From Halomonas sp. DQ26W (lineage in GTDB: Bacteria > Pseudomonadota > Gammaproteobacteria > Pseudomonadales > Halomonadaceae), in the NCBI RefSeq assembly GCF_003339685.1, contig NZ_QPKI01000005.1, forward strand, positions 1 through 64,000: DNA of 64,000 nt, given 5' to 3'. How positions within the stretch are numbered: the stretch's first letter is position 1; each line of letters starts with the position of its first letter. Below, in pieces: positions 57,252 through 64,000 of this stretch. A model generated the notes under the pieces. That model was not told where the DNA came from and ran no database searches. It worked only from the letters and a program-made list of their open reading frames with translations. The translations under genes were made by a program, and so were the position numbers.

Positions 57252-57869
57252 ATGGCCCGACGCACCAAGGCGGAAGCCGCTGCCACCCGTGAAGCCCTGC
57301 TCGATGCCGCCGAGGATATCTTCCTCGAACGTGGCGTTGCTCGCACCTCACTGGAGCAGATTGCACGCCAGGCCGGCATGACCCGCGGCGCGGTGTACTG
57401 GCATTTCCGCAACAAGGCCGACCTGTTCCGCGCCATGCTCGATCGGGTTCGCATGCCTTTTCAGGAACTAATTGACGAAATCGACGATCCGGCCCTCGAC
57501 GATGCGCCACTGGAAGCGATTCGCCTGGCCTGCCGCCAGGGTTTAACACGACTCGAGCAGCCCCGCTATCGCCGGGTCCATGCCATCTTGATCCACCACT
57601 GCGAAGTATTCGGCGAGATCGACCCCCTGGCCATGCAGAACGAGATTGCCTCGGAATCCTGTGGCGCGCTCATCGAATACTTCACGGTCGCCTGCGAGTA
57701 TCGTCTGCTGCGCCCCGACATCACCCCGGAACTGGCAGCGAGACTGCTGCAGTCAAGCCTGGGTGGGCTTTTTCACGACTGGCTGCGCAACCACGAACAC
57801 TTCTCGATCCGCGAACGTGGCATGGAACTGGTCGATACGCTGCTGAAACTGCTCGCGCGCGAACGCTGA
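57252..57869 (+). CDS. TetR/AcrR-family repressor
   Basis: The 205-aa regulator has an N-terminal TetR helix-turn-helix (about residues 10-56: REALLDAAEDIFLERGVARTSLEQIARQAGMTRGAVYWHF). A ligand-binding half of the AcrR/TtgR C-terminal type follows (FQELIDEIDD, LGGLFHDWLRN). It lies beside, and converges on, an acrAB-type pump whose promoter carries a 22-bp palindrome, so it is the probable repressor. The last 33 bp of the gene and its trailer are duplicated 65 bases downstream. Confidence 0.9.
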   Translation: MARRTKAEAAATREALLDAAEDIFLERGVARTSLEQIARQAGMTRGAVYWHFRNKADLFRAMLDRVRMPFQELIDEIDDPALDDAPLEAIRLACRQGLTRLEQPRYRRVHAILIHHCEVFGEIDPLAMQNEIASESCGALIEYFTVACEYRLLRPDITPELAARLLQSSLGGLFHDWLRNHEHFSIRERGMELVDTLLKLLARER

Positions 57870-57942
57870 CCTTGGCACGATGACATTGCCAGAACGGTAG
57901 GCAAGGACGTGAAACTGCTCGCGCGCGAACGCTGACCTTGGC
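57845..57942 (+). repeat. 33-bp direct repeat at the tetR 3' end
   Basis: The 33 bp at 57845-57877 (TGAAACTGCTCGCGCG onwards, including the stop codon) recur unchanged at 57910-57942. This is a local duplication from slippage or a small rearrangement. Confidence 0.92.
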
Positions 57943-58063
57943 GGCGCTGGGCCGACAACGTACTGGCCCCCTACAGGATCCGGCACGCTACCTTTCACGC
58001 CTTAGCAGCTTTCAGGCCCCGGCTTCCCAACCGCCATCCAGACCGGAGCGAAGCAGTGAGCGG

Positions 58064-61000
58064 TTACGCATGGGTCGGCTCCTCGTCTTGACGGCTCGCC
58101 TTGCGATCGCTACGCCAGGTGGCCAGGTCTTCCAGCAGCTTGTAGGCCAGCGGCACGAATATCAGGGCCAGGGAGCTTGCCATCAGCATGCCCCCTACCA
58201 CCACGGTGCCGATTTCCTGTCGGCTGGCGGCCCCCGCCCCGGTGGCGAAGACCAGTGGCAGCGAGCCGATAATGAAGGTCAAGGCGGTCATCAGGATCGC
58301 GCGAAAACGCTGCTGGGCCGCGGCCAGGGCCGCATCGGTCGAGCTCATCCCGGCACGCCGGTTCTGGGCGGCAAACTCAACGATAAGGATGGCGTTCTTG
58401 GCGGCCAGGCCGATCAGCACCAGCAGGCCGACCTGGAAATAGATGTCGTTGGGAAAGCCACGCAGCATTGCCGCCAGTGCCGCCCCCAGCACCCCGAAGG
58501 GCACCGCCGTCACCACCGCCAGCGGCAGGCTCAGACGCTCGTACTGGGCTGCCAGGATCAGCAGCACCATGATCATGCCGAGGCCAAAGGCCAATCCGCC
58601 GGCACCTGCTGCATCATCGAGCTGGAAAGCCTCACCGATCCAACCCAGTTGAGTGTTGGCATCAGTTAGCACCTGGGCCGCCACCTCATCCATGGCCGCC
58701 TTGGCCTGGCCAGTGGTGTAGCCCGGTGCGGCATCGGCCATGAACTTGGCCGCCGCATAGACATTGAAACGGTTGATGATATCCGGCCCCGGCGCGCGCT
58801 CGAGGGTGACCAGCGAACTCAGCGGCAGCATCTCGCCATATTCCGAGCGCACGAAGACCTTGTTGAGGTCCTCCGGCTTGCTGCGGAACTCACCCTCCGA
58901 CTGCAGGTTCACCTGCCAGTTGCGACCGGCCAGGGTGAAGTCGTTGACGTAGAGCGCACCGAAGGTGCTCTGCATGGTCTCGAATATCTGGTTGATCGGC
59001 ACGCCCATGGCCCGCGCCTTCTCGCGATCCACCTCGGCAGTGAAGCGGGGAATGCTGGTATCCAGGGTGGTACGCGCATTGGCAAGCTCCGGCCGCTCGT
59101 TGGCTGCTGCTGCCAGCTCGCCGGCCATCGCCTGGATCTCCTGGGGCGTGGCATCACCGCGAACCTGCAGGTAGCCCTCCACGCCCCCGGTCAACGACAG
59201 CCCCATGATCGGCGGTGGGGTGAATGCGAACACATTGGCTTCCGAAATACCGGCACCCATGCCCATGATTCGCCCGGTGAGCGACTGCGCGTCCTGCCCC
59301 GGTCCGCGGCGGTCATCCCAGTCCGCCAGGTTGGCGAAGCCCACCCCGGTATTGCTGCGCAGCGAGCCCGCGATGATGTCGAAGCCGGCGAAGCTGGTGA
59401 ATTCATCGACTTCGTCCATGTCGGTGAGCATGGCCGATATCCGGTCACGCACCGCCTCCGTGCGGCCCAGTGCCGAGACGGCCGGCAGCTGATAGACCAC
59501 CAGCGCTACGCCCTGATCCTCCTGGGGCACCAGGCCCGGCGGCAGGCGGGTCAGCGAAAACAGCGTCAGGGCAAGCACACCGACGAACAGCAGCATGCCG
59601 ATCACCGCATGGCGCAGCAGCTTGGCAACGAGCCAGCTGAAGCCACGGGTCAAGTGGTCGAAGCCGGCGTTGAACCACTGAAACGGCTTGGCCACCGTGT
59701 GCGATTGCTTGTCGAGCAGCATGGCACACATGGCAGGTGTCAACGTCAGTGCCACCACGCCGGACAACACCACCGAAATGGCGATGGTCACCGCAAACTG
59801 GCGATAGAGTTCACCGGTCAGGCCACCCAGGAAAGTGACCGGTGCAAACACCGCCACCAGCACCAGCGTCGAGGACACCACCGCACCGGCCACCTGCTTC
59901 ATGGTCTCGATGGAGGCTTCACGGGCCCGCATGCCCTTTTCGTTGATCAGGCGATCGACGTTTTCCAGCACGATGATGGAATTGTCGACCACGATTCCGA
60001 TGGCCAGCACCAGGCCGAACAGGGTCAGGAGATTGACCGAGAAACCAAAGGCCAGCATGCCGGCGAATGTGCCGATCAGCGACACCGGGATGGCCACTAC
60101 GGGGATCAAGGTGGCACGCAGGTGCTGCAGAAACAGGAAGGTGACCAGTACCACCAGCCCGACGGCCATCAGCAGGGTGATGAACACCTCGCGGATGGAG
60201 ATTTCGACGAACTCGGTGGTGTCGTAAGGCACGGTGTACTCGACGCCCTCGGGGAAGCGCTCGGCCACGTTGTCCAGCGCCTGGCGCACCGCAGTGGCGG
60301 TTTCCAGGGCATTGGCGCCCGGCTGCAGGTAGACACCCATAGGCACCGCCGCCTGGCCATTGTAGGTGGCGGTAAAGGCGTAGTTCTGGGCCCCCAGTTC
60401 AGCACGCGCCACGTCACCAAGGCGCAAGGTGCCACCCTCCTCATCGGCGCGCAGGATGATGCGCTCGAACTCCTCGGGGTGGGAAAGCTGGCCACGCGTG
60501 GTCACCGTGAAGGTGAAGGCCTGATTCTCGGGCGACGGCTCGGCCCCCAGCCGGCCGGCGGCGAACTGGGCGTTCTGCTCGCGAATCGCACCGGCCACCT
60601 CGGAAGGCGTCAGATCATACTGGGCCAGCTTGTCCGGAGAGAGCCAGATGCGCATCGAATAGTCCTGGGCGCCGAACAGCGAGGCGTCGCCCACGCCCGG
60701 GATCCGAACCAGCTCATCGAGTACGTTGAGCAGTGCATAGTTGGAGATGAACAGCGGGTCCTGGCTGCCATCCGGCGAGTACATCACCGGCACCATCAGA
60801 AGATTGGTGGAGCGCGCCTCGACCCTTACCCCTTGATTGCGCACCTGCTGGGGCAGCCGGGCAGTCGCGGCCTGTACGCGATTATTGACGTTGATCGCCG
60901 CCTGGTCGGGGTCGGTGCCCATCTCGAAGGAGACGGTGATCTGCAGGCTGCCAGCGTCGGTGGCGCTCGACTCCATGTAGAGCATGTTGTCGACGCCATT

Positions 61001-61210
61001 GATCTCCTGCTCCAACGGCGCGGCCACGGCCTCGGCCAGCACCTCTGCGCTGGCACCGGGGTACTGGGCCTGGACCACCACCTGGGGCGGCACCACGTCA
61101 GGATACTGCTCCACCGGAAGCGCCCTCAGGGCGGCGAGGCCAGCCAGCACGATGACCAGCGAGATGACCGAGGCAAAGATCGGCCGATCGATGAATAGCC
61201 TTAACATCAT
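58064..61210 (-). CDS. RND multidrug efflux permease, AcrB type
   Basis: The 1048-aa inner-membrane pump (HAE1 family) uses the proton gradient to push drugs or toxic compounds out through AcrA and an outer-membrane channel. It has [15 protein letters not shown] at the N-terminus, the porter-domain [11 protein letters not shown], and [17 protein letters not shown] in TM4. The second residue of the proton-relay pair is therefore asparagine (D409-N410) where E. coli AcrB has two aspartates. TM10 keeps the lysine in [14 protein letters not shown]. The start overlaps the acrA stop (ATGA). No outer-membrane channel gene is in the window. Confidence 0.94.
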   Translation of the reverse strand: MMLRLFIDRPIFASVISLVIVLAGLAALRALPVEQYPDVVPPQVVVQAQYPGASAEVLAEAVAAPLEQEINGVDNMLYMESSATDAGSLQITVSFEMGTDPDQAAINVNNRVQAATARLPQQVRNQGVRVEARSTNLLMVPVMYSPDGSQDPLFISNYALLNVLDELVRIPGVGDASLFGAQDYSMRIWLSPDKLAQYDLTPSEVAGAIREQNAQFAAGRLGAEPSPENQAFTFTVTTRGQLSHPEEFERIILRADEEGGTLRLGDVARAELGAQNYAFTATYNGQAAVPMGVYLQPGANALETATAVRQALDNVAERFPEGVEYTVPYDTTEFVEISIREVFITLLMAVGLVVLVTFLFLQHLRATLIPVVAIPVSLIGTFAGMLAFGFSVNLLTLFGLVLAIGIVVDNSIIVLENVDRLINEKGMRAREASIETMKQVAGAVVSSTLVLVAVFAPVTFLGGLTGELYRQFAVTIAISVVLSGVVALTLTPAMCAMLLDKQSHTVAKPFQWFNAGFDHLTRGFSWLVAKLLRHAVIGMLLFVGVLALTLFSLTRLPPGLVPQEDQGVALVVYQLPAVSALGRTEAVRDRISAMLTDMDEVDEFTSFAGFDIIAGSLRSNTGVGFANLADWDDRRGPGQDAQSLTGRIMGMGAGISEANVFAFTPPPIMGLSLTGGVEGYLQVRGDATPQEIQAMAGELAAAANERPELANARTTLDTSIPRFTAEVDREKARAMGVPINQIFETMQSTFGALYVNDFTLAGRNWQVNLQSEGEFRSKPEDLNKVFVRSEYGEMLPLSSLVTLERAPGPDIINRFNVYAAAKFMADAAPGYTTGQAKAAMDEVAAQVLTDANTQLGWIGEAFQLDDAAGAGGLAFGLGMIMVLLILAAQYERLSLPLAVVTAVPFGVLGAALAAMLRGFPNDIYFQVGLLVLIGLAAKNAILIVEFAAQNRRAGMSSTDAALAAAQQRFRAILMTALTFIIGSLPLVFATGAGAASRQEIGTVVVGGMLMASSLALIFVPLAYKLLEDLATWRSDRKASRQDEEPTHA

Positions 61211-62463
61211 CCCTCCTCGTCGGCCTGGAGATTGGCCGCGGCGGTGTCAGGCTCAATTTGGGCGGCAGAAGCCTCAGGGTTCGCCGCTTCTTCCAAGGAC
61301 GCTTCGCGGCTCTCTACCTCATGGGCCTGGACCGGCATGCCGTTGTGCAGGGCAACCTGGCCGTTGACCACGAGCCGATCGCCCGCTTCGAGCCCCGCCA
61401 ACACCACCTGATGGCTGTCGACGATGGGACCCAGTTTGACGGTGCGCGATTCGGCGGTATTGTCGACCACCACGAAGACACGCGCCCCTTCGGGCCCCTG
61501 ACCCACCGCCTCCTGAGGAATCAGGAAGACATCGTCGAGGGTCTGGGCCTTCAGTTTGATACGCACGAACTGCCCGGGCACCACGTCCCCGTCGGCGTTG
61601 GGAAACACGGCCCGGGCCGAGACGCTGCCGGTGCGGGGGTCGATGGTGCTGGCGGTGAAATCGACGATGCCGGTCTCGGTATACTCGCTGCCATCGGGAA
61701 GGATCAACAGCGCCTCACGTTGATGCGATTCGCCATTGGCGGCCATGGCCCGGCGGGCGGTGCGCTGCAGGGCGGCGTCGCCCTCGGGCAGCGAGAAGCG
61801 TACATGGATGGGGTCCTGCTGGGTCACGGTAGTCAACAGCGTGCCCCGCTCGATCAGGCTACCTTCCGGGAAGCTCTCGAGTCCGGTCATTCCAGCCAGG
61901 GGGGCCCGCACCTCGGTGTAATCGAGGTTGAGCTCGGCATTTGCCACCCCCGTCTCGGTGAGTGCGAAGCGCGCCTCGGCCAGTTCGCGAGCCGACAGCG
62001 CCGTGTCACGCTCCCGCTCGCTGACCGCATTCTGGTTGTAGAGCGTCGAGATACGCTGCCACTCGCGCCGGGCCTGGTTCAGCTCCGCCTGGGCATTGGC
62101 CCGCTCCGCCTGTGCCCGCTGAAGCTCGATCTCATAGGGCTCGCGGTCGATGTGAAACAGCGGCTCGCCCTCCTCGACCATCTGACCCTCCGTATAGAGG
62201 CGCTCCTCGAGGATGCCCTGCACCCGCGCCCGCACTTCCACCTCCCGGGAGCCACGCACACGGGCGGCATACTCCTCGACCACATCGACCGAGCGTGGCT
62301 CGACTCCCAGCACGCTGACCTGGGACGGGGGACGTTCGCCGCCTCCCATGGCGGCGCTACCGGCGTTGTCGTCCGGCTCACAGCCCGCCAGCAGAGTAGC
62401 CAGAAAGCCAAGCGCCAGAATCCATTTCACGGCAAGCTGCCCTCTCGGAGGTGACAGAAGCAT
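61207..62463 (-). CDS. RND membrane-fusion lipoprotein, AcrA type
   Basis: The 418-aa periplasmic adaptor links the RND permease to the outer membrane. It has a signal peptide with lipobox LLAGC, a split barrel-sandwich domain ([27 protein letters not shown]), a helical hairpin (about 105-175, [19 protein letters not shown]), then the beta-barrel and membrane-proximal domains. The C-terminal tail is acidic and alanine-rich. ATG 62463 is preferred because GGAG lies 8 bases upstream. The frame is open to 62547 and another ATG is at 62481. It is the first gene of the acrAB unit. Confidence 0.93.
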   Translation of the reverse strand: MLLSPPRGQLAVKWILALGFLATLLAGCEPDDNAGSAAMGGGERPPSQVSVLGVEPRSVDVVEEYAARVRGSREVEVRARVQGILEERLYTEGQMVEEGEPLFHIDREPYEIELQRAQAERANAQAELNQARREWQRISTLYNQNAVSERERDTALSARELAEARFALTETGVANAELNLDYTEVRAPLAGMTGLESFPEGSLIERGTLLTTVTQQDPIHVRFSLPEGDAALQRTARRAMAANGESHQREALLILPDGSEYTETGIVDFTASTIDPRTGSVSARAVFPNADGDVVPGQFVRIKLKAQTLDDVFLIPQEAVGQGPEGARVFVVVDNTAESRTVKLGPIVDSHQVVLAGLEAGDRLVVNGQVALHNGMPVQAHEVESREASLEEAANPEASAAQIEPDTAAANLQADEEG

Positions 62464-62550
62464 ATAGAGTCTCCGCTGCATATCGTGGTTCGTCAGGGGC
62501 AACACGCCCAACAGCAGGGGGTCGCATGGCGGGTTGTTAGCGTGCAACGG

Positions 62551-62575
62551 ATTATAGCTACAACCTTGTATGTAT
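62551..62575 (-). promoter_or_regulatory. acrAB promoter -10 with TetR-type operator
   Basis: On the minus strand TATAAT lies at 62551-62556; the -35 is weak. A 22-bp imperfect palindrome (62554-62575, core TACAACCTTGTA with outer ATA/TAT) covers it. Its minus-strand half TACATACAA resembles the E. coli AcrR box. Binding there would block the promoter, and the TetR protein at 57252 is the likely ligand. Confidence 0.65.
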
Positions 62576-62657
62576 ACTAGCCTTGCACAAGTTCTCCCGT
62601 GACTTGGCGAAATACTCCGGTGCCTCGCCTCAAGTGAGGTAAGTGAAGGGGAAACAG

Positions 62658-62680
62658 GCTATGCTGCATAGCAGCATAGC
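62658..62680. promoter_or_regulatory. Inverted repeat before the hydrolase gene
   Basis: GCTATGCTG (62658-62666) and CAGCATAGC (62672-62680) form a perfect 9-bp inverted repeat with a 5-base loop, 19 bases before the hydrolase ATG. It could be an operator or a leader hairpin affecting translation. Confidence 0.6.
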
Positions 62681-62699
62681 TGATTTCACGGAGACACCC

Positions 62700-63638
62700 A
62701 TGGATGCACTGGAACTGGTTCCGCTGCGAGGACTGGAAGTAGCGGTACGCATCTGGCACCCCGACGCACCGAAAACCGTGGTCGCCTGGCATGGTCTGGC
62801 ACGCCACGGAGGCGATTTCGAAGGCTTCGCCCGTGCGCTTGGTCCCGAATGGCGAGTCCTGGCGCCGGACACCCCGGGACGCGGACTCTCGAGCTGGTCG
62901 CCCATTCCGGCTCAGGACTATCTCTATCGCCGCTACAAGACAGTGGCCCTATCCGTGCTGGATCACTTCTCGCTGGAACAGGTTCCCTGGGTGGGCACTT
63001 CCATGGGCGGGCTATTGGGAATGCTGCTGGCGGCCGAGGCCGACAGCGCCCATCGCATCGAACGCCTGGTGCTCAACGACGTGGGTCCCGAGCTGAATAC
63101 CGACGGCCTGACGCAACTGGCCCTCTATTTCGGCAGGCCGCATCGCTTCGCCACCTTCAGCCAGTTGGAGACGGAGCTGCGCAGCCACTATGGCGGCTTC
63201 GGCATCGAAAGCGACGACGCCTGGCGCCGGCTGGCACTGGGCAGCGCCCGACGCCTGCCCGACGGCAGCTGGACCTACCACTACGATCCACGAATCGGCG
63301 AACAATTCATCCATGACACGCCCCGCAACAGCTGGGCCGACTGGCGGGCGATCCGCTGCCCGCTGATGGTGATACGTGGCGCGGAATCGCCCCTTCTGGA
63401 CGCCGACAGCGTCCTGAGCATGGCCGAGGCACAGCCCGGTCTGGTCACCCTGGAGGTGCCCGGCTGCGGCCATGCCCCGATGCTCGACCGTGACAGCCAG
63501 GTCGCCCCCATCGCCGAGTTTCTCGCCCGCCCCCACCGGCAACGACTGCCGCTCCAGCCACAGCGCCTCGGGAGCTCCTGGTGGCAGCGCATGCTCAGTT
63601 GGGTGAGGCGGGAAAGCCGCCTAAGGGAGACCGACTAG
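62700..63638 (+). CDS. Alpha/beta hydrolase
   Basis: The 312-aa hydrolase has the oxyanion segment WHGLARHGGDFEGFA, the nucleophile elbow VGTSMGGLLG (serine about residue 103), the acid in the strand before ESPLLDADS, and the catalytic histidine in VPGCGHAPMLD. No signal peptide is seen, and the substrate is unknown. ATG 62700 has GGAG 7 bases upstream; the frame is open from a GTG at 62643. The C-terminal 30 residues are basic. The stop overlaps the stop of the converging sigma54-activator gene. Confidence 0.9.
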   Translation: MDALELVPLRGLEVAVRIWHPDAPKTVVAWHGLARHGGDFEGFARALGPEWRVLAPDTPGRGLSSWSPIPAQDYLYRRYKTVALSVLDHFSLEQVPWVGTSMGGLLGMLLAAEADSAHRIERLVLNDVGPELNTDGLTQLALYFGRPHRFATFSQLETELRSHYGGFGIESDDAWRRLALGSARRLPDGSWTYHYDPRIGEQFIHDTPRNSWADWRAIRCPLMVIRGAESPLLDADSVLSMAEAQPGLVTLEVPGCGHAPMLDRDSQVAPIAEFLARPHRQRLPLQPQRLGSSWWQRMLSWVRRESRLRETD

Positions 63639-64000
63639 CGGCGAAAATCCCGCGGCATCACCCCCCAGCCCTTCAGCCGGGAGAAAAGGGTGGTCGGCTT
63701 CAGCCCCAGCAGCTCGGCGGCCCCGCCCTCCCCCGACACCTTGCCCGCACACTGCCTCAGCGCCGCTATGGCGTTGTCGCGCTGGCGTCGGCAAAGCTCC
63801 TGCTCGGGAAGCGGCCCCTGTTCTTCGGGCTCAGTGCTCATCTCGCCCCGAGGCGAGGGCGACTTCCCGGCCAGAAGATCGTCGAACATCAGACGCCGGT
63901 CCTGGGTGACGATCACCTGGCGCTCGATGACGTTCTCCAACTCGCGAATGTTCCCCGGCCAGCTATAACGCTGGAGGATCTCGAGCTGAGCCGGGGGGAT
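63635..64000 (-). CDS. Sigma54-dependent transcriptional activator, 3' part
   Basis: Only the last 121 codons are in the window. They begin inside the AAA+ domain at IPPAQLEILQRYSWPGNIRELENVIER, the conserved end of the NtrC-family ATPase. A linker and a Fis-type helix-turn-helix (GEGGAAELLGLKPTTLFSRLKGWGV) follow. The protein activates RNA polymerase holding sigma54. The sensor domain lies beyond the edge, so its signal is unknown. Confidence 0.92.
   Translation of the reverse strand: MPPAQLEILQRYSWPGNIRELENVIERQVIVTQDRRLMFDDLLAGKSPSPRGEMSTEPEEQGPLPEQELCRRQRDNAIAALRQCAGKVSGEGGAAELLGLKPTTLFSRLKGWGVMPRDFRR

Noticed and set aside
59609..61198. 529-codon plus-strand open frame opposite the RND permease
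   Set aside because: Histidine- and glutamine-rich shadow frame; the permease on the minus strand is complete.
61258..62454. 398-codon plus-strand open frame opposite acrA
   Set aside because: Shadow frame without domain or ribosome-binding site.

Overview
This is one contiguous stretch of chromosome from a GC-rich gammaproteobacterium. Protein similarities, gene orders and intergenic repeats fit the Halomonadaceae (Halomonas in the broad sense). That placement is an inference from recognisable families, not a database match. About 45 protein genes, two tRNA genes and several mobile or repetitive remnants can be read. There is no rRNA, no CRISPR array and no complete insertion sequence.

Layout. 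1-470: a dispersed repeat and a 47-codon scrap of an RND efflux pump. 471-5867: mnmA-hflD-purB, a cobalamin adenosyltransferase, the L16 hydroxylase roxA and a GNAT acetyltransferase, all on +. 6267-9808: isocitrate lyase, a SlyB-like lipoprotein and an FKBP-type isomerase. 9934-16612: a membrane (VTT) plus flavoprotein fusion, an exported MsrA, an NlpC/P60 lipoprotein, a MITE-like element and an 819-aa protein with three DUF1266-like units. 16815-21908: gabD-gabT facing katE, with a second copy of the MITE-like element between them. 22170-30172: small stress and membrane proteins, an MFS transporter, ycjX-ycjF, uspA, a broken reading frame and RNase II. 30261-33337: a PHB-depolymerase-type esterase with a CopG-family regulator and a clear promoter/operator, a second copy of the first repeat, and a DUF1989 protein.

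33534-46894 is the TCA-cycle block. sdhCDAB-sucAB-lpd-sucCD runs on -, and gltA diverges from it across a 453-bp control region with good sigma70 promoters on both strands. It encodes citrate synthase, succinate dehydrogenase, the whole 2-oxoglutarate dehydrogenase complex and succinyl-CoA synthetase. Isocitrate lyase (6267) and gabTD (16815-19587) feed the same cycle through the glyoxylate shunt and the GABA shunt. 47044-53016 holds a beta-hydroxyacid dehydrogenase, the gltX/tRNA-Ala/tRNA-Glu cluster, an XRE regulator, a lipoprotein and a TauE-type permease.

The most foreign part is 53049-55100. A 111-bp copy of the dusA promoter and first codons lies on each side of an AT-rich insert whose only gene encodes a Fic-domain protein. 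The left copy is a truncated dusA' and the right copy leads into intact dusA. This is the footprint expected of an element that integrated into the 5' end of dusA and has since lost its integrase. The window ends with an AstE-like deacylase, a TetR regulator, an acrAB-type RND pump with a palindrome over its promoter, an alpha/beta hydrolase and the 3' end of a sigma54-dependent activator.
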